DNA of 35,937 bases from Chara braunii (lineage: Eukaryota > Streptophyta > Charophyceae > Charales > Characeae), in assembly GCA_003427395.1 (NCBI GenBank), contig BFEA01000817.1, positions 284,432 through 320,368 on the forward strand. The letters are read 5' to 3'. Positions 28,061 to 35,937 of the stretch are shown piece after piece. Position 1 is the first letter of the stretch; every line of letters begins with the position of its first letter. Under the pieces are notes generated by a model that did no database searches, was not told where the DNA came from, and was given only the letters and a program-made list of their open reading frames with translations. Position numbers and translations under genes: made by a program.

Positions 28061-29149
28061 TCACCTCGACAACCTTGCTCTCGGTGAGACTCCGAGTCCA
28101 ATAAGACCGAATTAGAGGGTGTGTGAGGCACGCATTATTGCGTTGCACTATGAGAATAGTGATTAGTCATTGACAATACCAGGCTGGTGGAAGGTGCCAG
28201 AGCCACAGGGTCCGGTTAACCTTCTCCTTTCTGAGGTTTTTTATTTTGTGTTATATTTCTCTTTTATTTTTAAGGTTTTGTTTTATATCGCTAACTAGCT
28301 CGGCCTCTGGCAAGACACATCGCAAAGGGGGTAAAGACCTTACCTTGTGCACTCGCGGGGAAACTTCGAGTTGGATGACGTGTTGAGAGGCGTGACTTGT
28401 CAGACGTAGTTTGAGGAAAATTGGGAGTTTCGGCGATGCATATGGTGTGTCCGACGGCCAGAATACCAGACGACCATAAAACTAGGCGCGGATGGTGTCG
28501 TCAAATGAACGGGGGACTGGCCGGTAGACCAAGGTGAAGGTTTGGTTCGTACTAGTAAGCCCAACCACAAGCCTGAGACTGTTTATATAGTAGTCTGCGC
28601 CTACTTAGCTCAGCCTGGTGCCTACTTCTATTGGTTACGGTACCGAACTTTCGAGTGACGGGTTTGGGGTTCGAGGCCAGCGAACGATTAAGGAGAGATG
28701 GAGCGCGACAATCGAAGACTGAGGTTTTGAGGGTCTTATGGGACTATCCCCTTTGGGTTTGTCGGACAGGTTCGGGCCTGGGTCCAACTGGCGAGACCAA
28801 GAGGGTGCCAACAGGTCCTCGACCAGGCTGGAAACCGGCTCCGGGACCGATGGCGGAACCAACGGCCAACCTCAAATGATACGTTCGTGAATTGTTGAAT
28901 TACGGACGTAAGATCGCGGAGCTAAAATACATACAAGGGACAGGAGCAAAGGATCTACCATGAGGGGAGGAGGAAAATAACTTAGCAAGAAAATTAGGGA
29001 GTGCTCGAATTGCCGAGGGAGAAACAAAAGCGGGGGACGGCGACCACATTGTCACCCTTTTGCCTTTGGTTGAACGTGGAGTGCTTCCCGCCATGGGCTG
29101 CTGAGGACTGCACTACAGTGGGGAGCGGTGAAAATCTCCACGAGTGGCC
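28061..29149. other. unassigned DNA
   Basis: No gene recognised. The frame at 28631-28879 is rich in Gly, Pro and Arg without a known motif. Confidence 0.45.
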
Positions 29150-29383
29150 ATCACGGCGGCTGAGGACCTGAGCGTGCACCTCTCTTGGCAGGCCCAGGGC
29201 GTGTTCAGAGCGTTGACGGGATCCCTTTATCCTGCCCGTTTTTGACACGTGGACCAAGGAGTTCAAGTGGATGTGAGCTGGAGGGTACTTAGCCCTCGAG
29301 GTGGACGAAGCCTGAGTGGCGAGGTCCCCCTGCCGGTGCACTGTCTGCCCGCCGCAATCTGCTGTGAGAGGTTTGAGTGTGAA
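29150..29383 (+). pseudogene. 26S rRNA-like fragment, third relative of the unit
   Basis: TTTTTGACACGTGGACCAAG followed by GAGTTCAA (29239-29266) matches the conserved 26S stretch TTGAAACACGGACCAAGGAG. In the genuine order follow GATGTGAGC, GGTCCCCCTGCCGGTGCAC and CTGTGAGAGGTTTGAGTGTG. Upstream, GGCTGAGGACCTGAGCGTGC (from about 29158) matches both 26S-like sequence and the unit at about 1237. This block keeps about 100 bp of rRNA-like sequence that units 1 and 2 have deleted. Confidence 0.72.
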
Positions 29384-29715
29384 CAGGCCTTGGGGATAGT
29401 GCCACTGGGCCTAGCTCAGTTGGTACTACCGCAGACTGTTGAAAAACAGGCCTGTGGGATAGTGCCCCTGGGCTTAGCTCAGTTGGTACTCCCGCAGACT
29501 GTTGAGAAACAGGCCTGTGGGATAGTGCCACTGGGCCTAGCTCAGTTGGTACACCCGCAAACTGTTGAAAAACAGGTCTAGTGCCACTGACCCTAGCTCA
29601 GTTGGTACACCCGCGAACTGTTGAAGGGAGAAAAAAAAAAAAAAAAAAAAAAGGCCCTGTGGGATCTGCGTCACAAGGCCTGGCTCAACTGGTACACCCA
29701 TGAGTTGTTGAAATA
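29384..29715 (+). repeat. 63-bp tandem repeat with tRNA A-box-like core
   Basis: Three full units, a shortened fourth and a degenerate fifth (after an A-run at about 29632-29652) occur. Each has GGCCTAGCTCAGTTGGTAC, matching the tRNA D-arm and RNA polymerase III A-box consensus (TRGCNNAGTNGG). Each also has CTGTT-GAAA-AACAG, a 5-bp hairpin with a GNRA tetraloop, GAGA in unit 2. Because 63 is divisible by three, open frames with a 21-residue repeat appear on both strands; these are probably incidental. No B-box (GGTTCGANTCC) is present, so I call them tRNA-derived rather than tRNAs. Confidence 0.75.
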
Positions 29716-30232
29716 CAGACTCAAGTTTGAATTCAGAGGCACTCAGTATGACCAGCATTCGATCAGGAAAGTTTGAAGGTGATACCTCAGGGCCGTCACC
29801 CCCTATTTCTGAGCAAAATGGGGCGCGGCTGGATTTGGTCACGATAGTGGTTAGATACATTTAGAAACAGTCATAGTGTGAGCAGGCCCTTGAGTCGTAG
29901 CCTGTTTCTAAGAGTTGCCGTTTTTTTCCTTTTCTCTTTTCTTGAATGTAGATGGCAGAATAAACTGAGTACAGTCGAACGGGGGTGAAGAGTGCCCCGA
30001 GGCATCTCAGTTGGTGATCCGACAATAGGTAGGCGAATGTAGTTTTTCTTTTGCCTATAATCCTTGTCGGAAGTTACAGGCCGATTTGGGCTGTGCTAAT
30101 TTGGGGAGGAAAACGGAGAAGAAGAGAAAAACAAGGTCGAAGAAGAAAAGGAGTTACAAGAGGAAGAGTGAAGAAGGAAGATGTGATGAAGACAACGAGG
30201 AGAGGGAAGAACAAGGACTAAGAAGGACATAT
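29716..30232. other. unassigned DNA, purine-rich towards the right
   Basis: No gene recognised. A CATCTCAGTTGGT word near 30003 is another weak A-box-like match. Confidence 0.45.
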
Positions 30233-31289
30233 CTCACTCAATTCCTAACGGAATCGGGTGAGGTAAAGTGATAGATAGGGGGGTTAGACACGGGCGAGCA
30301 TGAAACTGTAGTTACATTGAACGAAGAGGGAGTAGAAAAAGAGGTAGGAGGATTCAGATGTGCGCGAAAGAGTCGGGGAGAGAAGGAAAAGGGAAAGTGG
30401 GGGGTTAAGAGTGTGTATCTCACTCGTTTCTCAACGAAAATGAGCAAGAAAAGAGTTCATTGGACGCAACAGATTCTTTGTTTAGATGATGGATTGAGCG
30501 GTATGAGCTACAGGGACTGCGCGGCTTCTCCTGGAGTTTTCGAGAGTGGGAAGCCTTCGGAGTGACAATGTGTTTTTTTCCGGATTGTAACGGTAGATTC
30601 TTTCTAAATATTGCACGTCTGGTGGGCAACAGAGCGCGGCCTATAGCGGTCGTTTTGGTGATCGAGGCTTCTATCTTGAGCCAGATGCTGCCCAACCTTG
30701 CGTTCGTCATCATTGTCTCCATGGTAGTCCATGCTGCTCATGATGATTCGCTGGACCGTTCGTGGTAGTCATCATACTATTGCTCATCGCTCACCTGAGT
30801 CGTAGTAGCCTTCTCGTTCATCATTTCTGTCCCGATCGCAATCTTTATTCCACTGAACCTCTCCCATCCTACTTTGAATGGACCTGGCCAAGCGGGCGGC
30901 CAGGTGCGTCCATAAATCAGGGGCAAAAGAGAGAGGGTGAATGAGCAGAGAGGGAATGGAAAGGACGAGAGGAAGAACTACAACAGCGGGTCTCTACATG
31001 TGAGTGAAAGGTGGGGTAAGTTTGGCCGTGAATCTTTCCGGATTCTAGTAGAAGAATCACTCTTATTCCACACATTGAAGAATACTGAGTGAGGGCTGTG
31101 GTGTTGATCATGGCCGCCCCCCTCGTTTTGGTGGTCAACGTCGTATCCATACTACTCGTGACTACACTGGTGTTGACGAATTTTGCGTCGAAGCTCTAGT
31201 TCTTGTGCTGTGAAAGAAGGAGATTGTGCAACTACGACAGAGCTCTTGGGAGAAGTAATGTATCCCCTCCGTTTTCTAGCGGACAATAC
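30233..31289 (+). repeat. third, diverged copy of the stem-loop array
   Basis: Hairpins of the same style as 2364-3585 lie in purine-rich DNA. CTCACTC-A-ATTCC with GGAAT-C-GGGTGAG is at 30233-30262 (12 pairs, one mismatch, loop TAAC). CTCGTTT/AAAATGAG is at 30423-30444 (loop CTCAACGA, compare CTTAGCGA at 2723). GTGAATCTTT/GAAGAATCAC is at 31028-31060 (one mismatch, one G-U). GTAT-CCCC-TCCG/CGGA-CA-ATAC is at 31260-31289 (loop TTTTCTAG). A decayed one lies near 30572-30600. It follows the 26S-like block at 29150 in the same order as in units 1 and 2. Confidence 0.6.
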
Positions 31290-32823
31290 TGTGAGGATTG
31301 AGCCCTCAAGAAGGGGCCTTGCCATGATGTACATGTTCTGGGCTAAGGCCCCAGCAAGCCTAGTGCCCGCCCTAAGTGAAGGCGGGCCAGCAAATCAACA
31401 AGAGCCCTCTGTGCAAACATTTCCCGAAGTCGGGGTCCATACAGTTGCAGCACGCCAGTTGGTTGGAGTGCACCGAGTCTCGAATCTCTGCAAATGTGGA
31501 GATCCCAGGGCCTCTGAGTTAGTTAGGCCCTGGGCACTTGAACGTGAGGCCGACAATGCATGCTGGGTATAGAGGCTGAAAATGCCAAAGGAAAATCGGC
31601 CCACTATCTGAATCTGGCCACAGGCCATGATGAAAGAGGCGCAACTGCATTTCCCCGGGCCTCAACTGTATCGGGCTGGGTTCAGCCACTGGGGCCCAGT
31701 CGCAGGCTTAAGGGAGGCCGCCCACACGCAGCACTGGCATATAGGCAAGCAGGGCGAGTGGGCAGGCATCTTTGGCCAATGCGGGCATTGCCGGCACGCT
31801 GCGTGAATGCGAGCAGCTGCGCTGCTGTGCTGCGCTAGGCGGAGGTAAGAGACAGGCATGCACTAGGCGGTAGGGCGCTGCCTGTGGGCGCAAGGCACTG
31901 TTGGCCATAGCCGGGCTGCCTGTGTGCGCAGAAGAGGTGAGGGCGAAGGTGGTTCTTCGGAGGTGAAGGGCGCTGTGTGGGTAACAAGGGAGAGTGTGGG
32001 TGAAGAGGACACGTACCTGGTGGAGGTGGAGGTCGGCATTGGTGTTGACATCATCACTCGCTGGTAGTCAAGTTGTCTGGTTGCTTTCATTGCTGTAGTT
32101 GTAGGCTTAGTCTGTAGAGTAGATAGGGCGCCTGGCGCCATTCACAAGAGAGAGCTACATTGGGTTATGCTGTTGGTGTTGCCCTGTTGGGCTTGGACAT
32201 TGACTCACGATTCTTCTGTATCATTCTCAATTGGATGGTTACTCTGTTCCATTGTGCTATCTGCTCTGGCTTTGACTACTTGGACTTCAGTGTGATTTTG
32301 CATTCTGGATTTCTGTGCTTCGTCCATACTCATGTTCCTTGCAATACATTCAGGCCGATAATGGGCCCGGCCTCCTGCATGGCGGGAGCAAGTGTGCATG
32401 GACAAGACAGCAGGGAGCTGAGTGCGGGCGCACAGAGAGAGAAAGAGAGAGATGAGATACGTACATGGCCGATGGGGGGGGAGGCAGTGCGAGGAAGTCG
32501 TACGAACCTGGTCGGGACCGTGACCTGATGCACTCAGTAGAAGAAGAGAGCGAGTAGAGGGAGGTCGGTGAGGAAAAAGGAGGAAGAGGATTGAGATTGA
32601 GATAGGTGAAGGCAATTACACAGTCTTCTCTAGTCGCAGTGGAAAGACCAATCTCATTTTGCAGTTGGAAAGTAGGGGAGCGTGGCATCTTGCTGCCACC
32701 TTGTCTGATCTGCCTGCCTCCCTGCCTGTTGTCTCTGCTGGTTGACTGATTGACTATCTGCCAATCTGGGAAGGGTCCCTTGGGTGCACGGTGGCGCAAA
32801 GATGTGCTGCGTCTCAGGGCATA
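31290..32823. other. unassigned DNA, partly GC-rich
   Basis: No gene recognised. Frames up to about 149 codons on both strands lack family motifs. A perfect 10-bp inverted repeat CCCAGGGCCT/AGGCCCTGGG with an 11-nt loop lies at 31504-31534. Confidence 0.4.
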
Positions 32824-32946
32824 CTCACACTACGCCCTCAAAATTGTCAATAAGCAAAATCAGTGGCCAGATGGGGTCCTTGTAAAGTGAGGACTCTATC
32901 CAGCCGCGGATTTTGCTACTTCGCGATTTTGAGGGCCTAGTGTGAT
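32824..32946. mobile_element. foldback/MITE-like element abutting U6-like sequence
   Basis: TCACACTACGCCCTCAAAAT at 32825-32844 is inverted as ATTTTGAGGGCCTAGTGTGA (32926-32945) with one mismatch. The arms continue as AGCAAAATC/GATTTTGCT and GTGGC/GCCGC, giving about 42-bp imperfect arms and a short loop. TA dinucleotides at 32822-32823 and 32947-32948 fit a Tc1/mariner-type target duplication, though TA is weak evidence. No ORF. Confidence 0.65.
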
Positions 32947-33046
32947 TATACTATGATAGCCCTTTTGGAAAAATACAGAGAAGATTAGCGTGGCCCCTGC
33001 GCAAGGATGACACACACAAATGTCAAACCGAGAAATGGCCCAAATA
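32945..33046 (+). ncRNA. U6 spliceosomal snRNA-like sequence, probably a pseudogene
   Basis: The core ATACAGAGAAGATTAGCGTG, then GCCCCTGCGCAAGGATGACAC, then CACAAA and CGAGAAATGG-CCCAAAT (32972-33046) matches U6 snRNA. It includes the invariant ACAGAG box, which pairs with the 5' splice site, and the AGC triad context. Differences include GCG for GCATG and an extra 7 nt (about TGTCAAA) before CGAGAAATGG. The usual 5' stem-loop is not recognisable; the foldback element occupies that position. No T-run terminator follows (AAATATTGG) and no TATA box or upstream element is evident. Confidence 0.75.
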
Positions 33047-33678
33047 TTGGTGCGCTTTGCGCTTACAGTACGGGCGGCTAAAGCACGACAGATTCAGCCG
33101 CGGTTCAATCTGAGTGGTGTATGAGTAGATGGGTCGAGTATCCTTGAGCTTTACGTTCAAAGGAGTGCTGGGGAGGAGGTGATGGCGCGATGAAATGTAA
33201 CACTCGTATCATCTTCTTCTTTATGATCATTCTTACTATTATTGCGCTGGTGGGTATTACCGTATTGGTGCGCTTACAATACCAGTTTCCGATCTGGTCT
33301 CACAATACAAGTTGCTGTGTTTTTCTTTTCCCCTTCAATCATCTTCCGGCCTTGCTAGCAGGGGTGATACAAGCAACCTCTGCTAGCATTTCCGGGCATT
33401 GATGGCTCCAATCTGCTCAGGATGCGCCCTCAAGAAGATGATTCAAACCAACCAGAGGTAATATAAGTTACATACAAAAAGATTCGGGTAGCCAAAAAAT
33501 AAAAACGAGCCCTGTTCAGATTATGGGAGCTTATTATTCCGGAATTTTCTAAAATGTAAGGAGAATATGATCTCAATTCCGAGAAGTTGCGAGAACATAG
33601 TACGAAATAAAGTAAGATGTCGATCAATAATCGGGAGGTAACCGGAACAATTGATTTGAAAGTTGAAACCCTTACAAT
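33047..33678. other. unassigned DNA with one inverted repeat
   Basis: TGCTAGCAG (33353-33361) and CTGCTAGCA (33380-33388) form a hairpin extended by imperfect pairing. TATTGGTGCGCTT occurs at about 33045 and 33264. No gene seen. Confidence 0.5.
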
Positions 33679-33807
33679 GACACAAGATTCAGTCAACCAC
33701 ACAAGATCTAGTCAAAGACACAAGATTTAGTCACCGACACAAGATTAAGTCAACGGCATAAGTTTTATTTTTTTTTACAAGATTTAGTCACGACACAAGA
33801 TGTCCAA
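33679..33807. repeat. short tandem repeat, about 20-21 bp, six imperfect units
   Basis: Units follow ACACAAGATTYAGTCAACC with small changes; one is displaced by a T-run. Units are contiguous with no unique spacers, so this is not a CRISPR array. Confidence 0.85.
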
Positions 33808-33887
33808 AATATCGGAAACGTTTACCGAAAACGGAATACCTCAATTCCGATAGCATAGCAAGCTCATGAATGAACAATGAACAGTCT

Positions 33888-33916
33888 TCATGCCTGCCTG
33901 CCTGCCTGCCTTTCTG

Positions 33917-33990
<74 letters not shown>

Positions 33991-33995
33991 CCTCC
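33888..33995. repeat. (CTGC)n then long (CT)n microsatellite
   Basis: (TGCC)5-like sequence runs into about 60 bp of uninterrupted CT. It accounts for the Ser-Leu and Arg-Glu open frames on both strands. Confidence 0.95.
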
Positions 33996-34497
33996 CCCCC
34001 TCCCTGAGGCTCTCTCTAGCTTGCCCACATTTCCTTTCTTTTCCTCTATGCATGAAATGGATCTGGATATAGACAATGACATTAGTTACGATTAACTAAC
34101 TAAAGCAAACCAAGCATTCTGAACCTAGAAGATAATGCGCTGCAAGTAACGAAGTGAGTAGCGCGGTGTAGGTCTCATGTACGGATTGTCAGCATTGAGC
34201 CACACAATGATCTCGTAAAAACATTCACCACAAAAAAACTATTTTACACTCAATCTCTTCCGGCTTCACTTGCACATCCCTTGGCCCTCGCGCTTAAAAA
34301 AAACTATTGAAAAAAAAAAAAAGAAACTATTGAAAAACTTGCACCACTGTAATCGCTGTGGAGCTCCTTCCTCGTCCGTGCAGTCTCATCGACCACGGAT
34401 AGAGACAGCCCAATGAGAACCCCTCTGGAACATTTGCCCGAAGTTACATCATAAAGATGGCTTGTCCTGTGTGGTACCATGTCTTGTGTGGTAGAAT

Positions 34498-34845
34498 CCA
34501 GCCGTTGGCAGTAATTTACATGGAGGGTGAGAAACTCCAAGACGTCGACAGCCATAACAATCCGGGGAGAAGCGAATCTGGGGTCTCAACCCGCAAACCA
34601 TGGCCGCATCGTGAACTGCCAAGTACACATGCCTCTCTCCGCTCTCCACACTCCTCACTCCTCTCTACAATCCAGCCGATGATAGTAATTTACATGGAGG
34701 GTGAGAAACTCCAAGATGACGGCAGCCATAAAAAATCCGGGGAGAAGCAAATCTGGGGTCTCAACCAGCAGACCATGGCCGCATCGCGAACTGGCAAGTA
34801 CACATGTCTCTCTCCGCTCTCGTTGCTCTTCTCTCCCCTCTCCCT
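34498..34845. repeat. tandem duplication, period about 174 bp, two units
   Basis: CCAGCCG...GTAATTTACATGGAGG begins at 34498 and again at 34672. Both units continue through CCGGGGAGAAGC, TCTGGGGTCTCAACC, CATGGCCGCATCG and GTACACATG. Identity is high but with non-triplet changes. Function unknown. Confidence 0.9.
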
Positions 34846-35175
34846 TGAGGAAGCTGTCAAAAAAAAAAAAGTCAAATGGAGACAGATGAGGAGGATGGAA
34901 AATAAAACATCAGTCTAAGGACACATTGCAGGCTGATTGCACCCTAGATTGCAGATGATGAATGTCAAGAAAAAAAAAAAAAGAAAAAAGAAAGGATGAG
35001 CGAGGATGAGCTGACCTGGGTTATGGTCCCACAGACTCCCACCTGCACGGATTGTTCTTTCCGCATGCGAGATTGACAAAATCAAAAGCCGAAAATGGAG
35101 ATCTTGGTTAATGGGACCTTGGGCCTCGCCACACCACAGTCGAAACGAGAAAAGTCACCAGTGCATCGTCCTCAG
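34846..35175. other. unassigned DNA with A-runs
   Basis: A-runs occur at about 34859-34870 and 34970-34988. No gene recognised. Confidence 0.5.
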
Positions 35176-35231
35176 AAAGTGGCGAGATGCATCCGTTGCC
35201 ATAAATAGTAATGGATGCATCTTTCCACTTT
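35176..35231. repeat. near-perfect foldback sequence
   Basis: AAAGTGG-CG-AGATGCATCC pairs with GGATGCATCT-TT-CCACTTT around an 18-nt interior that can pair a little further. Arms total 19 bp with one 2-nt internal loop. It could be a tiny MITE or a structured transcript element; no target duplication was identified. Confidence 0.8.
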
Positions 35232-35740
35232 CTCTGGAAGATGCACTTGTGCTTTTTTTTTTCCCTTTGGACAGTGGTGTGGCAAGGCCTCTTCTCCCCA
35301 TGATTACCGTACCGTCTACTTGAAGAGAACGTCAGAGGAGGCAGCGCCCTCTGGCTTCATAGTTCTTGTTGTTAGTCCTCTGCTTTCTTTTTTTTTTTTT
35401 TTTTTCTTTTTTTTTTTGAGTGGCAGTCTCCACCTTGCTGTGGTTGGCAGGATTGAGATCTCTTTGTGTTTGTCACACAGTTAGGGCATTACACTTTCCA
35501 AAATTCATCCGATTCAACTGATTGTAGCTACCCCCAGACCTGGATGAATCTGCCGGCACTCACGTCCAGAGCTTTCTGGAAAGTGTCCTGGTGTAACTGT
35601 GGGCCTCGCTCCACTGCTCACCGCATGAGCAAAATGAGAATGAAATCTCCCCTAGGTATCATGCGAAGGTACATCACCATAGTTTTTGTCTCTTGTGCAT
35701 GTGTTGAGTAGTGGAGGAGGCCCTATGCTCTTACGCAAGA
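35232..35740. other. unassigned DNA with T-run
   Basis: A poly-T tract lies near 35388-35418. No gene recognised. Confidence 0.5.
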
Positions 35741-35772
35741 CAAAAATTAATAAATAAATAAATAAATAAATA
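35741..35772. repeat. (AAAT)n microsatellite
   Basis: About six AAAT units. Confidence 0.9.
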
Positions 35773-35801
35773 GAATAAAAAATTGTACACATCTGTCACT
35801 C

Positions 35802-35937
35802 CTTCTCTAGTCTTCTTCTCCTTCTCTCCTCCTCCTCCTTCTCCTCCTCCTCTCGCCTTCTTCTTCTTCTCTCCTCCTCCTCCACCTACTTATTCTTCTC
35901 CTTCTCTCCCCCTCCTCCGCCTCCTCCTCGACCTCCT
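35802..35937. repeat. pyrimidine-rich (CTT/CTC)n tract at right edge
   Basis: Mixed CTT, CTC and TCC triplets run to the end of the window on a nearly pure pyrimidine strand. Confidence 0.9.

Noticed and set aside
28631-28879. 82-codon plus-strand frame with a Gly/Pro/Arg-rich product
   Set aside because: No recognisable domain; the length is unremarkable for GC-rich DNA and the other strand is also open.
29249-29581. 110-codon frame with a 21-residue repeat
   Set aside because: It is a by-product of a 63-bp non-coding tandem repeat with tRNA-like features; the opposite strand is also open.
31183-31572. 129-codon plus-strand frame and overlapping minus-strand frames
   Set aside because: No motif or conservation, and the region is crossed by stem-loops and inverted repeats.
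32350-32799. 149-codon minus-strand frame
   Set aside because: Low-complexity Ser/Pro/Leu composition from pyrimidine-rich DNA, with competing frames of similar length.
33679-33807. Possible CRISPR-like array
   Set aside because: Units are contiguous, imperfect and without spacers, and the context is eukaryotic.
33841-34095. Ser-Leu and Arg-Glu repeat ORFs
   Set aside because: They are translations of a CT microsatellite.

Overview
This window reads as repeat-dominated eukaryotic nuclear DNA. The signs are degenerate Ty3/gypsy-type gag and pol, a non-autonomous hAT element with a clean target duplication, long microsatellites, a U6 snRNA-like sequence, pieces resembling nuclear 26S rRNA, and a small insertion of organelle-type tRNA sequence. 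The pol relic and the organelle tRNAs would fit a green plant or streptophyte alga; the style of the pol relic reminds me of Chara. That is recollection, not a database result. I see no intact, confidently functional protein-coding gene. The one plausible non-transposon ORF is a minus-strand ORF at 57-572.

Layout. (1) 1-844: a CT microsatellite and the minus-strand ORF. (2) 845-5039: copy 1 of a roughly 3.35-kb repeat unit. It holds a scrambled 26S rRNA-like section (about 1250-2060), an array of stem-loops spaced about 170 bp apart (2364-3585), and an 811-bp hAT insertion (3850-4660). (3) 5040-14932: mostly non-coding DNA. It holds a family of stem-loops with a conserved 20-nt loop (5889-6478), an alternating tandem array (6781-7320), a hairpin-dense stretch (8172-8465), a gag relic (11104-12611) and tandem units whose helix shows compensatory change (13648-14013). 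(4) 14933-18532: copy 2 of the unit. It lacks the hAT, carries a 190-bp insert with organelle-like tRNA-Lys and tRNA-Leu sequence, and has an exact 93-bp duplication around a single N. (5) 18698-25223: wreckage of Ty3/gypsy elements: gag 3' end, RT end and RNase H, integrase C-terminus, then a long gag with coiled-coil-like sequence and an intact CCHC knuckle that repeats the first segment. (6) 25224-26190: low-complexity DNA around a 100-N gap. (7) 26190-35937: mostly unrecognised DNA with a third, diverged relative of the unit (about 29150-31290), tRNA-like 63-bp tandem repeats, a foldback element next to a U6-like sequence, and simple repeats.

How the parts relate. Units 1 and 2 lie in direct orientation around a gag relic, so one reading is a giant LTR retrotransposon of about 17.7 kb. 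I could not find convincing TG...CA ends, a primer-binding site or a polypurine tract, so a composite repeat duplication remains possible. The two unit copies date each other's insertions: the hAT and the tRNA insert each came after they separated.

The most unusual theme is several separate families of short stem-loops in which the loop or core is kept while the two arms change together. This is what one expects of conserved RNA or DNA structure rather than of protein coding.
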